64,000 bases of DNA from Verrucomicrobiales bacterium (GTDB taxonomy: Bacteria > Verrucomicrobiota > Verrucomicrobiia > Verrucomicrobiales > DEV007): positions 248,001 to 312,000 of the forward strand of contig PAAG01000047.1 of the NCBI GenBank assembly GCA_002698785.1. The letters run 5' to 3'. Below are positions 8,566-17,033 of the stretch, one piece after another. Each line of letters opens with the position of its first letter. The first letter of the stretch is position 1. Both the position numbers and the translations under genes were made by a program. The notes below the pieces were generated by a model. That model did not search any database and was not told where the DNA came from. It saw nothing but the letters and a program-made list of their open reading frames with translations.

Positions 8566-9306
8566 ATGAAAATCCAATCAAGACCAACCCGCAAACTAGC
8601 AATACTCACGACCTGTCTGCTCGGCATCGGATTCGCCGCGTCCGCCGACGACCAGCCCGAGCGCCCCGGCGGTCCCGTCAACGGCGACAACCCGAACATC
8701 GGCATCAAATACGATGAGAAACAGGGACTCAACGTGACTCCGTTTTCTGCAGAACTTCTCGGCCTGAAAATGGCCGATGTCGACGAATCCGAAATCGTCT
8801 CCACCCTTACGCTCCAGGCTCAGATCTACGACAATCCCGGAGCAGGCACCGCACATGCCAGCGCTTGGCTGCCCGAGGACGAAGCGAAACTTCTTCAGCC
8901 CGGCCAGGCGGTTCAACTGGGCGGCAACCGCGCCGGAGAGATCACCTCCATCTCGGACAAGATGAACGGTCAGGCCGAGGTCCTGCTCTCTATCGCGGAT
9001 CCTTCAGGGGAACTGAAAGTCGGGAAATTCCTCTCCGGGGAACTCGCGATCAGCAGCGACGGTCCCGTCACCGTCGTCCCGGAGGATGCGATCATCCATT
9101 CCGCCGAGGGAGCCTTCGCCTACGTCGACAATGGCGGCTGGACCGTCCGCACCCCGGTCGAGGTGGGTGCCGTCGCCGGTGGCAAGGCCGAAATCATCGA
9201 TGGCATCTATTTCGGAGACCGCATCGTGACCCACCCCGTGATGAGTCTCTGGATGGCGGAGCTCCAGCTGCTCAAGACCGGCAAGGCCTGCACCTGCGCT
9301 CACTGA
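8566..9306 (+). CDS. Short RND periplasmic adaptor (CzcB-like) with CTC tail
   Basis: A 246-residue secreted protein in the slot of the membrane fusion protein. The C-terminal two-thirds fit the beta-barrel and membrane-proximal parts of CzcB/CusB adaptors (a segment at about 95-160 followed by VVPEDAIIH and GIYFGDRIV). The lipoyl and alpha-hairpin domains that normally contact the TolC partner are missing, since usual adaptors are about 380-520 residues. It ends in a thiol tail, KACTCAH. It may be a minimal adaptor or a reduced one needing another protein to complete the bridge. Confidence 0.75.
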   Translation: MKIQSRPTRKLAILTTCLLGIGFAASADDQPERPGGPVNGDNPNIGIKYDEKQGLNVTPFSAELLGLKMADVDESEIVSTLTLQAQIYDNPGAGTAHASAWLPEDEAKLLQPGQAVQLGGNRAGEITSISDKMNGQAEVLLSIADPSGELKVGKFLSGELAISSDGPVTVVPEDAIIHSAEGAFAYVDNGGWTVRTPVEVGAVAGGKAEIIDGIYFGDRIVTHPVMSLWMAELQLLKTGKACTCAH

Positions 9307-9357
9307 TTTGCCCCCCGGCTTGATTCCTGACCACCCGTCACGACCCCGACTTTCTCT

Positions 9358-12300
9358 ATGATCAACTGGATCGTCACCCAATCCATGCGGCAGCGCGCCA
9401 TCGTGCTGCTCGCCACGCTGATCCTGATCGGGACGGGCATCTGGTCGGCCACGCAGCTATCCGTGGACGCCGTGCCGGACATCACCCATGTCCAGGTGCA
9501 GGTGAACACGGCGGTGCCCGCACTCGCGCCCGAGGAAATCGAGAATCTCGTCACTTTCCCCATCGAGACGGAGATGGCGGGGCTACCGGGCATGACCGAT
9601 CTGCGCTCGCTCTCGAAATACGGACTTTCCCAGGTGACGATGGTGTTTGAGGACGGGTCGGACATCTACCTGCTGAGGCAGCTCGTCGCCGAGCGTCTCC
9701 AGACCGTGCAGGAGGAAATCCCCGAAGGCCTCACGCCCCAGCTCGCCCCCATCGCCACCGGTCTTGGCGAGATTTTCTACTACTTCATCGACTACGCCGA
9801 GGACGCTCCGAACGTCCCCGAGGATCCGGAGGAACGGCTCATGTCGCTCAAACTGATTCACGACCTCCAGGTGAAACCGCTGCTCAGAGCCACTCCCGGC
9901 ATTACCGAGGTCAACGTCACCGGCGGCTACGAAAAACAGATCGTCATCCAGCCCTACCCCGAGCGCCTCACCGCCGTCGATATGACCCTCGAGGACGTCG
10001 CTGGAAAGATCTCGATGAACACCGAGAACGTCGGTGGTGGTCTCATCGAACTCGGCGGCGAGCAGGTCGTCATCCGGGGAGACAACCGCGTCGCCACCAT
10101 CGAGGAGATCGCCAAGCTGCCGCTGAAATTCGGGGCCGGGGTCGAACCTCTGCTCATCGAGGACATCGCCGAGATCCGCGTAGGGCACAGCTTCCGCACC
10201 GGGGCCGCCACCGTGCGGGGAGAGGAAGCCATCGTCGGCACCGCCGTCATGCTGCTCGGGGAAAACAGCCGCACCGTGTCCGTCGCCGTCGCGGATCGCG
10301 TCGCCGAGATTCAGGAAAAACTCCCCAAGGGCATCGTCATCGAGACCCTCTACAACCGCTCGAATCTCGTCGATGCTACCATTCACACCGTCGAGAAAAA
10401 TCTCTTCGAGGGCGCGATTTTCGTCGTCGTCATCCTTCTGCTCATGCTGGGGAATTTTCGCGCCGCGCTCATCGTCGCCTGCGCCATACCGCTTTCGATG
10501 CTGTTCGCCCTCACCGGGATGGTCACCAACGAAATCTCCGGCAACCTAATGAGCCTCGGCGCGATCGACTTCGGTCTCATCGTCGACGGGGCCGTCGTCA
10601 TGGTGGAGAACATCGTCCGCCACCTGTCCGAGAAACAAAAAGCGCTCGGTCGCCGACTCAACGCGCAGGAGCGCTTCGAGGAAGTGCTCGTCTCCGCCCG
10701 CGAGGTGGCCAACCCCATGTTCTTCGGCGTGCTCATCATCACCGTGGTCTACGTGCCTATACTCGCCCTCACAGGGATCGAGGGGAAAATGTTCCGCCCC
10801 ATGGCGCTTACCGTCATGTTCGCCCTCATCGGTGCGCTGATCCTCTCGCTCACCCTCATGCCGGTGCTCTGCTCCTATTTTCTCAAAGGCGAAATCAAGG
10901 AGAAGGATTCCCGGCTCGTCACCTTCTTCAAATTTCTCTACGAACCCACCTTGCAATTCGCGCTGCGCTTCCGGTGGATCGTCGCCGTGACGATGTTCGG
11001 GCTTTTCGGCTTTTCGCTATTTCTTTTCAGTCGTATGGGGGCCGAATTCGTGCCGGAACTGGACGAGGGCGATCTCACCATCCAGTTCATCCGCAGCATC
11101 AGCGCTGGACTCGATGCCTCGCTCGATCTCCAGCTCAAGTCCGAGAAGCTGCTCCTCGAAAAATTCCCCGAGGTCGAGGATGTCTTCGCCCGCATCGGCA
11201 CCTCCGAGGTCGCCATGGACCCGATGGGGCCAAACCTCGCCGACACCTTCATCATGCTGAAGCCGAAGAAGGAATGGCGCGAGATCGACGGGCGAACCAT
11301 CACCAAGGTCGAACTCGCCAACCTCATGCGCGACGAACTTGCTCTGCACGTACCCGGTCAGGGCTATCTCGTCACCCAGCCCATCCAGATGCGCTTCAAC
11401 GAAATCATGGCCGGCGCCCGCGCCAACCTGCTCTGCAAGATCTTCGGCGAAGACTTCGACGAACTCGAACGTCTCGCTGGAGAAGCCCGCACCATCATCA
11501 CTGCTGTACCCGGTGCAAGTCAGGTCGAGTTCGACAACGTCGGACGAAATCCCACCCTCGAAATTACCCCCGACCGCGAAGCGATGCGCCGCTACAACGT
11601 GCAGGCCGACGAGATCAACGCCGTCGTCCGCGCCGCCCTCGCCGGAGAGGAGACCGGCATGATGATCGACGGCAACCGCCGTTACGAGATCGTCGTGAGA
11701 TTGCCCGAGAAAATCCGCACCGACGTAAAAGCGATCCGCCGACTCCCGCTCCGCACCGAGGACGAGGGCCTCATCACCCTCGGCCAGGTTGCCAACATCG
11801 AGATCGTCCAGCAGGTCGGCACCGTCGCCCGCGAAGCGACACAGCGCCGCGTCTCCATCCTCATCAACAACGAGGGCCGCGACACGGAAAGCTTCGTCGA
11901 GGAAGCCCAGACCGCTTTGCGCGAGCAAATCGATTGGCCAGACGGCTACTACTTCGAGTTCGGCGGTCAGTTCGAGAATCTGATCAAAGCCCGCCAGCGT
12001 CTTTCGGTTGTCGTGCCCGTGGCGATGGGGCTGATCTTCGTGCTCATTTTCATGAGCTTCGGCAGCTTCCGGCAGGCCGCGCTGATCTTCACCTGCGTCC
12101 CGCTCGCCGTCACCGGCGGCATCTTCGCGATGTATCTGCGCGGGATGCCCTTCACCATCTCTGCCGGGGTCGGGTTCATCGCGCTGTCAGGGATCGCCGT
12201 GCTCAACGGGATCATGCTCATCAGCTTCATTAACCAACTCCGCGAGGGAGGCATGGGTCTGCGCGACGCCGTTGTCCAGGGATCGCTCACCCGTCTCCGC

Positions 12301-12552
12301 CCGAAGCTAATGACCGCGCTCGTCGCTTCGTTCGGCTTCATCCCCATGGCTCTCGCCACCGGTCCCGGAGCCGAAGTGCAGCGACCGCTCGCCACCGTCG
12401 TCATCGGCGGGATCATCACCTCCACCATCCTCACCCTCGTCCTGCTGCCCACCCTCTACGAATGGCTGGAGAAGAACCCCGAGCGCCGCAAACTCATCGA
12501 GCAGGAGGGCCTCGAACCCTCCGAGGCCGCCGATCCCGTCGCCGCCACCTAG
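9358..12552 (+). CDS. czcA: HME-RND heavy-metal efflux pump, CzcA/CusA family
   Basis: A 1,064-residue inner-membrane RND pump of normal length. The signature D404...D410...E417 in helix 4 (DFGLIVDGAVVMVEN) matches the proton-relay DxxxxxDxxxxxxE motif of CzcA, and the N-terminal DAVPDITHVQVQVNT is typical of the HME subfamily. It works as a trimer, exchanging protons for periplasmic or cytosolic metal. It starts 51 bp after the adaptor gene. Specificity could be Co/Zn/Cd/Ni (Czc/Cnr) or Cu/Ag (Cus). The cnr-like regulators upstream favour the former. Confidence 0.94.
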   Translation: MINWIVTQSMRQRAIVLLATLILIGTGIWSATQLSVDAVPDITHVQVQVNTAVPALAPEEIENLVTFPIETEMAGLPGMTDLRSLSKYGLSQVTMVFEDGSDIYLLRQLVAERLQTVQEEIPEGLTPQLAPIATGLGEIFYYFIDYAEDAPNVPEDPEERLMSLKLIHDLQVKPLLRATPGITEVNVTGGYEKQIVIQPYPERLTAVDMTLEDVAGKISMNTENVGGGLIELGGEQVVIRGDNRVATIEEIAKLPLKFGAGVEPLLIEDIAEIRVGHSFRTGAATVRGEEAIVGTAVMLLGENSRTVSVAVADRVAEIQEKLPKGIVIETLYNRSNLVDATIHTVEKNLFEGAIFVVVILLLMLGNFRAALIVACAIPLSMLFALTGMVTNEISGNLMSLGAIDFGLIVDGAVVMVENIVRHLSEKQKALGRRLNAQERFEEVLVSAREVANPMFFGVLIITVVYVPILALTGIEGKMFRPMALTVMFALIGALILSLTLMPVLCSYFLKGEIKEKDSRLVTFFKFLYEPTLQFALRFRWIVAVTMFGLFGFSLFLFSRMGAEFVPELDEGDLTIQFIRSISAGLDASLDLQLKSEKLLLEKFPEVEDVFARIGTSEVAMDPMGPNLADTFIMLKPKKEWREIDGRTITKVELANLMRDELALHVPGQGYLVTQPIQMRFNEIMAGARANLLCKIFGEDFDELERLAGEARTIITAVPGASQVEFDNVGRNPTLEITPDREAMRRYNVQADEINAVVRAALAGEETGMMIDGNRRYEIVVRLPEKIRTDVKAIRRLPLRTEDEGLITLGQVANIEIVQQVGTVAREATQRRVSILINNEGRDTESFVEEAQTALREQIDWPDGYYFEFGGQFENLIKARQRLSVVVPVAMGLIFVLIFMSFGSFRQAALIFTCVPLAVTGGIFAMYLRGMPFTISAGVGFIALSGIAVLNGIMLISFINQLREGGMGLRDAVVQGSLTRLRPKLMTALVASFGFIPMALATGPGAEVQRPLATVVIGGIITSTILTLVLLPTLYEWLEKNPERRKLIEQEGLEPSEAADPVAAT

Positions 12553-12589
12553 AAACTTTCTTTTCACCGCAAACCTAATCCAAACCAAA

Positions 12590-13045
12590 ATGAAAACAAA
12601 ACCAACCATCCAAGCCCTCCTCACCTGTCTCGCACTTGCCGTCGCCCTCCCCGCGATGGCCGATGACGAGGCCAAAGAAGTCGAAGCCGGAGAACGCGGC
12701 GGGCGACTGCTCGCCACCGAGAGTCCCCGACCCGAATTCTTCGTCGAAAAAGACCACACCGTTTCCGTCAAATTCTACGACGCCGACGGGAAAGTCGTGG
12801 CACCGGCCGACCAGCAGGTCACCGTCATCGCCACCGGTGACGAGAAGAAGAAACTCCAGCTCGAGAAAAAAGGCGACGCCCTCGTCTCCACCGAGCCGCT
12901 GCCCGAAGGTGATGGCTACGGACTCGTAGTCCAGGTCCGAGCCGACGCCGACTCCCGCCCCGAGAACTTCCGGTTCACTTTCGTGAACCACATCTGTGGC
13001 GGCACCTGCGGCAACCCCGAATACGCCTGCACCTGCGACGAGTGA
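12590..13045 (+). CDS. Secreted protein with C-terminal Cys cluster
   Basis: A 151-residue protein with a clear signal peptide (about 1-24, cleaved near AMADDE), a predicted beta-rich domain, and a C-terminus holding H135 and five cysteines (HICGGTCGN...ACTCDE). I do not recognise the family. Its last residues resemble the tail of the adaptor encoded at 8566 (ACTC in both), so both proteins may use the same metal- or partner-binding end. It directly follows czcA and probably shares its transcript. A periplasmic metal chaperone delivering to the pump is an inference. Confidence 0.65.
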   Translation: MKTKPTIQALLTCLALAVALPAMADDEAKEVEAGERGGRLLATESPRPEFFVEKDHTVSVKFYDADGKVVAPADQQVTVIATGDEKKKLQLEKKGDALVSTEPLPEGDGYGLVVQVRADADSRPENFRFTFVNHICGGTCGNPEYACTCDE

Positions 13046-13060
13046 TCGCGCGGATTTTCC

Positions 13061-13096
13061 GAATCAACAGGGTTGGGTCATCGACTCAACCCTGTT
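13061..13096. repeat. Palindromic element, copy B1
   Basis: Arms AACAGGGTTG (13066-13075) and CAACCCTGTT (13087-13096) enclose an 11-nt spacer. It begins 15 bp after the stop of the preceding gene. The sequence is nearly the reverse complement of 2194-2228 and nearly the same as the minus-strand reading of 29669-29703. Confidence 0.8.
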
Positions 13097-13103
13097 CGTT
13101 CGC

Positions 13104-13138
13104 GAATCAATAGTATCGGTTCGATGAGTCAATACTAT
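13104..13138. repeat. Divergent palindromic element, copy B2
   Basis: Arms ATAGTAT (13110-13116) and ATACTAT (13132-13138) surround a spacer that includes TCGATGAGTCA. It keeps the GAATCAA start and the TCAA before the right arm seen in B1, but with different, compensating arm bases. It is nested between TTCGTTCGC (13095-13103) and GGCGAACGA (from 13145). Confidence 0.6.
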
Positions 13139-13159
13139 CCGATCGGCGAACGAGCAGAA

Positions 13160-13194
13160 CCCAAAACCCAAAACCCAAAACCCAAAACCCAAAA
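13160..13194 (+). repeat. Five tandem CCCAAAA units in a gene leader
   Basis: Five perfect head-to-tail 7-bp units end 6 bp before the ATG at 13201. The unit resembles a telomere-type repeat by chance, but here it forms the 5' leader of the Cys-rich gene. It has no G or T, so it would be unstructured in mRNA. It is an extreme case of the A/C-rich leaders seen in this window. Confidence 0.9.
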
Positions 13195-13200
13195 GAGAAC

Positions 13201-13515
13201 ATGAATAAAACCCCACTAACAATCGTTCTTCACGCCGCGGCCTTTGCAGCCGTGCTTCTCCTCGGCTCACCAGCCGAAGCCGTTCCACCGAATAAGGTCC
13301 CCGGAAAGGGATACTTCGATGGCAACCTGTCGAAAAACAAGACAGCGTGCTCGCACTGTCGCGACTGCAAGAACTGCGACAAATGCGGGAAGTGCGACTC
13401 CAAAGCCAAAGCGAAGAATTGCTGTGCCGCTTCGCGTTGCGCGAAGATCGTTCCGGCACGTCCCGATTCGTCCAAGAATCCCCGAACCCCCTATTGGAAG
13501 CGAAAACTACCCTAA
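13201..13515 (+). CDS. Secreted metallothionein-like Cys-rich protein
   Basis: A 104-residue protein with a signal peptide (about 1-27, cleaved near AEAVPP), a basic linker, and a central block with cysteines at 50, 53, 56, 59, 62 and 65. Six cysteines are spaced exactly every three residues, followed by C74, C75 and C80. The interspersed K, R, H and D residues and the lack of aromatics in the block resemble metallothioneins, but bacterial metallothioneins are normally cytosolic and have other Cys patterns. It sits between the RND cassette and the CDF gene, which supports a periplasmic metal-buffer role by inference. No described family was recognised. Confidence 0.75.
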   Translation: MNKTPLTIVLHAAAFAAVLLLGSPAEAVPPNKVPGKGYFDGNLSKNKTACSHCRDCKNCDKCGKCDSKAKAKNCCAASRCAKIVPARPDSSKNPRTPYWKRKLP

Positions 13516-13527
13516 GCTACCGATAAG

Positions 13528-14121
13528 ATGAGCGACTGCGACTGCCACGATTCCGCGAACGAGATTCAGGAGCGCTCCGTCCTCTGGACACTGCTCGCCA
13601 TCAACGGCGGCATGTTCGTAGCGGAGATGATCCTCGGCATCGTCGCCGACTCGACCGGGCTGGTCGCGGACTCGCTCGACATGCTGGCCGATGCGACCGT
13701 CTATGGTATCGCGCTGTGGGCGGTCGGTCGTGCCGCATCTGCGAAACGGGGAGCGGCGCGTTTCAGCGGCTGGTTCCAGATCGCGCTCGCGGTGGGGGTG
13801 CTGCTCGACATCATCCGCCGATTCATCTACGGCAGCGATCCCGATTTCTGGTTCATGCTAGGCGTCGGTGTTGCCGCCTTGATCGCCAACGTCACTTGCC
13901 TCGCCCTGCTCGCGAAACACCGCAAGGGCGAAGTCCACATGCGGGCGAGCTGGATTTTCTCTAAAAACGACGTCATTGCCAACACCGGCGTCATCCTCGC
14001 CGGCGCACTCGTCCATTTCACCGGCACCCGCTGGCCCGACCTCGCCATCGGTCTCCTCATCACCGTCGTCGTGTTCCGAGGCGGACTGTATATTCTGAAG
14101 GACTCAGAAAGCCAAAAATAG
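13528..14121 (+). CDS. Cation diffusion facilitator family transporter
   Basis: A 197-residue membrane protein with about six hydrophobic segments and no C-terminal cytosolic domain. The N-terminus carries a small C4/C6/H7 motif. The helix-2 motif GLVADSLDMLAD places D51 and D55 at the usual HxxxD metal site. The helix-5 counterpart is SKNDVIAN (D148, N152) instead of HxxxD, so the site is Asp/Asn-rich. CDF proteins exchange cytosolic divalent metal for protons. It starts 12 bp after the metallothionein-like gene and closes the metal cassette. Specificity is uncertain because of the altered site. Confidence 0.82.
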   Translation: MSDCDCHDSANEIQERSVLWTLLAINGGMFVAEMILGIVADSTGLVADSLDMLADATVYGIALWAVGRAASAKRGAARFSGWFQIALAVGVLLDIIRRFIYGSDPDFWFMLGVGVAALIANVTCLALLAKHRKGEVHMRASWIFSKNDVIANTGVILAGALVHFTGTRWPDLAIGLLITVVVFRGGLYILKDSESQK

Positions 14122-14260
14122 GCGGTGATGTTTTTCAAGCATCGTGACTCCGGTTCACAAACTTGGCACGACAGTAGTCGTGTGAAAGCACCTGAGATCG
14201 TTCCAAATCAGAGTAGTCATTGTAATCGCAGAATCCTTTAGATAGCTTCATCATCGATCA

Positions 14261-15847
14261 ATGCGTATCATTCTACTCTTACTTGGAGCCATCGCCTCTG
14301 GGTTTGTCATCTGGCGCTTTGCCGACGCAAGTGAGCTGGAGAAGTTTCAGGTTTTCCTCGTCGGTGCCCCAATTACGATTTCTTTTTTCGCAATCAACTT
14401 CTCATTGTCGGCATTTCAAAATTCGGAGTTTAGGAGCCTATACCCGTCAGTCAGTCCACGCCTCACAACTGCCGCATTTTTCTGTTTTCTCCTTGGGATC
14501 ATCCCGGTTGTTTCCCTGGCCTTCAAACCCACAATCAGCGGAAAGATTGGACTCACCCTGATTCCACTCGCTTTCGCAGGCAGCTTCGTTCTGTATCTCC
14601 TCGCTCGCTCTGAAACAAACCCTCGGCACTTGATCCATCGAGCTATGAAACCACGGAAGTGGAAGCGGTTTCTCAAAACGTATGAGGCAGAATGCCAAGC
14701 GATCGAGCAATCTCCTGCGTGTTCCAAGCTAATTGATGCCAAGGACAAACCCACCCACGAGTGGGATTGGGAACTCTCTCCGCAACTCGAAACTGCCAAT
14801 CCTGGAGAAGTGGTCAGCGGCATTGGCGATCTCGCTCTTTCGGCGCGTGATCAGAGCGCCTTTCTTGCTGCAGTTGAGGCACTCGTAGAAAGTGATGAAA
14901 CCGTGATGGCACTAAAGCCCGGAGGTGCTACGAGACGAGATTTGAGACCGCTCTATCTCGAACCGCTTCGCAGCCTGCTGCTTCGGGCAGAGAATGAACC
15001 ATCCGAAAAACTGACTGAGGCTGCCATCGACCTGGTGGCTCGTCGCGTGCTCGAAGTGGTCAAGAGACCGGGGCCAAACTATCGGACCGTCGTCGATCCC
15101 CTCGTGCTGCTCTACCGAACCAGTATACGCTGGATGGAAAAAGGTGAAACAGGCCCTGCCGAGAAGTCGCTGATCTTATTTCGACAACTCTGGCAGCATG
15201 GGTTGGACCGGGCTGTCGCGGACAAGGACGAAGATGCGGAGGGCAACGACGACCGCATCGAATGCTTCTTTTTCTGGCACAATCTGAACCACATGGCGCG
15301 GCTCATCGAAGGTCTAGGATCGAAGGCAATCGAACTCAATGACCCGGGATTTCTTCACTTGGTCCATGAAGGATTCGGATTTCAGGGATGCTCTGCCGTA
15401 AAACACGACGCGCTACCTATTGGAGAAGAATGTATTCGCGCCCTTGCTCAGCTCGGCCGGGAAGCGCGTGCCGCCAAATTGGAGTGCCACTGGGAGAAAT
15501 GCGCCGCTCTTCCTCACGACCACGCGATCGAACGGATTAACTGGATCTGGAGCTGGATAACAGAGATGGAAAATGAGAATTCGGTCAAAGTATGGGCCGA
15601 TTCGTGCTTGGCCGGCATTTCGAGAATCGAAGGAAAGAAGATTGAGGTAACCGACCTTGGTCCCGGAAAGAAACCCAGATGGGAGTTGAATCGAACCGAT
15701 GAGCCCTATACGGAATCTTTCTCCGGTTTAGATGGCTCCCGGGTTCTCGACTACAGCGATCCGGAGATGCTGAAGAGCTTTACGCTGATCGGAACCGGAA
15801 GAACCCTTGCTCAAGGGCCGCCTGTTCCCATCAGGATCACAAAGTGA
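14261..15847 (+). CDS. Membrane protein with large cytosolic domain, unknown
   Basis: A 528-residue protein. The first 130 residues hold about four membrane helices (near 2-20, 28-50, 68-87 and 95-116). The remaining 400 are soluble and mostly helical (PF-type assignment not recognised). It lies at the left edge of the AT-richer defence region and is followed by a second small membrane protein. A short dyad CACGAC/GTCGTG at 14167-14182 lies 79 bp upstream and could be an operator. A membrane effector or sensor role in defence is possible from context but has no motif support. Confidence 0.65.
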   Translation: MRIILLLLGAIASGFVIWRFADASELEKFQVFLVGAPITISFFAINFSLSAFQNSEFRSLYPSVSPRLTTAAFFCFLLGIIPVVSLAFKPTISGKIGLTLIPLAFAGSFVLYLLARSETNPRHLIHRAMKPRKWKRFLKTYEAECQAIEQSPACSKLIDAKDKPTHEWDWELSPQLETANPGEVVSGIGDLALSARDQSAFLAAVEALVESDETVMALKPGGATRRDLRPLYLEPLRSLLLRAENEPSEKLTEAAIDLVARRVLEVVKRPGPNYRTVVDPLVLLYRTSIRWMEKGETGPAEKSLILFRQLWQHGLDRAVADKDEDAEGNDDRIECFFFWHNLNHMARLIEGLGSKAIELNDPGFLHLVHEGFGFQGCSAVKHDALPIGEECIRALAQLGREARAAKLECHWEKCAALPHDHAIERINWIWSWITEMENENSVKVWADSCLAGISRIEGKKIEVTDLGPGKKPRWELNRTDEPYTESFSGLDGSRVLDYSDPEMLKSFTLIGTGRTLAQGPPVPIRITK

Positions 15848-15941
15848 TCCGACTAACTCCACATGGTCTCTAACGCTCACACTACAATCCTTTGCAGGAG
15901 TTGTAATTGCGGGAAAGGCGCGCGGGCACGATTGTTTTAAG

Positions 15942-16376
15942 ATGATTGAGGCAATCAAATTTCATTTCAGAATCCGTTCACTACTGCGAAGAAGCCAGTG
16001 TGCTGACCAAAAGAACCGAGAGGCCATCAGCCAAGCCAAGAGCGACGGGCGATCCGCGGAAGACATCCAGTCTCTGGAACACGACGCAATTCACGACTAC
16101 CGGGAATTCGATGAACTGATCCGCGAGTCAATGACGACTTTTCTCACCAATCGTGCGAGAAAGCTAATTCTTCCCCTCCCATCCGATGACGATGCTTGGA
16201 GCACGGGATACCTCTATCAAAACCGAATACTCACAGAAAAGGGCATCGCCCGACTCAGATCGGCGATTCGCCAAGAGAAATCCGAGAGAAGCCACTTGTG
16301 GGTGACTCCCGTATCCCTGATCATCGGTTTGATCGGTGCAGTAACAGCTTTGATTGGACTGCTCGCCGGATCATGA
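15942..16376 (+). CDS. Small tail-anchored membrane protein, unknown
   Basis: A 144-residue protein with a charged helical body and a C-terminal hydrophobic segment of about 25 residues (VSLIIGLIGAVTALIGLLAGS), which would anchor it by its tail. The frame is open from 15807, but the ATG at 15942 gives a start free of overlap with the preceding gene. It lies 94 bp after the 528-residue membrane protein on the same strand, so the two may work together. No family recognised. Confidence 0.6.
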   Translation: MIEAIKFHFRIRSLLRRSQCADQKNREAISQAKSDGRSAEDIQSLEHDAIHDYREFDELIRESMTTFLTNRARKLILPLPSDDDAWSTGYLYQNRILTEKGIARLRSAIRQEKSERSHLWVTPVSLIIGLIGAVTALIGLLAGS

Positions 16377-16502
16377 AGCGATTGAACGTTCTGACCCGGA
16401 TGACGATATGAAAGCTCTCGGGTTTTCCTCCGAAGTCTTTCCTTCGGCCAGCTATACTGCTTGCGTGGACAAAACCTGGGAAATGAGACGCGAAAAAGGT
16501 TC

Positions 16503-17027
16503 CTACTTAGTCCTGAAGCGTCCTTTTTCTCCGCAGATGTCTGACCATCTGATACGTATCCACTTCCCTTCTCCTTTCGGTAGGCTCTTCCGCAGGATCA
16601 TTTTCGCATCCACCCGAAAGTCGGAGTCGAATTTTACGACGATCACGGCACCGAAGTTCCCGGCCCGCTTCACCCTTACCTCTTCCTTCTTCTTGCTGGG
16701 AGAGATGGTTTTGATTTCCACCAGCAGACTTCCGAGACGACCGTCAGATCCACACTGACCGGGTCGGTGTCTCGTAATACCAAAGCGACGCTCGGCGTAG
16801 AGTTAGCCCAGTTCTCCATAGATCGGAAGATGGCGGCCCGTGGCATCGAGGTAATCGATCGCCACCGCCAGAACGCTCTCAAATATATTCTCATCGCCGA
16901 AGCGATCCTCCCTTTCTTCGACCACCACATTCCAATCGACCCACTCGCCGTCTTCCCACAGGCCGTCAACACCCGGAACCCGAGCATCTGATCCCGTATG
17001 GGTCATGGTCCTGAGATCGCCGTTCAT
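16503..17027 (-). pseudogene. Small nuclease-fold-like gene broken by one stop codon
   Basis: One frame runs from ATG 17027 to the stop at 16503 and is interrupted by a single in-frame TAA at 16803-16805. Reading through gives GELG-stop-LYAERRFG, then GSLLVEIKTISPSKKKEE and VKRAGNFGAVIVVKFDSDF. The flow across the stop is smooth, so a point change (for example GAA to TAA) is likely. The second half resembles DUF6998-like proteins with a PD-(D/E)xK-style VEIKT motif, assigned from memory. It follows the NERD gene by 6 bp on the same strand. Readthrough or a sequencing error are alternatives. Confidence 0.65.
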
Positions 17028-17033
17028 CGGAAC

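Noticed and set aside
10974-12233. 419-codon frame inside czcA
   Set aside because: Arg/His-rich shadow of the RND pump, not a protein-like composition.
13160-13194. CCCAAAA units as a eukaryotic telomere or contamination
   Set aside because: Only five units, embedded between bacterial genes, directly ahead of a start codon.
16354-16758. 134-codon plus-strand frame
   Set aside because: Opposite the interrupted minus-strand gene, with unlikely composition and no start context.
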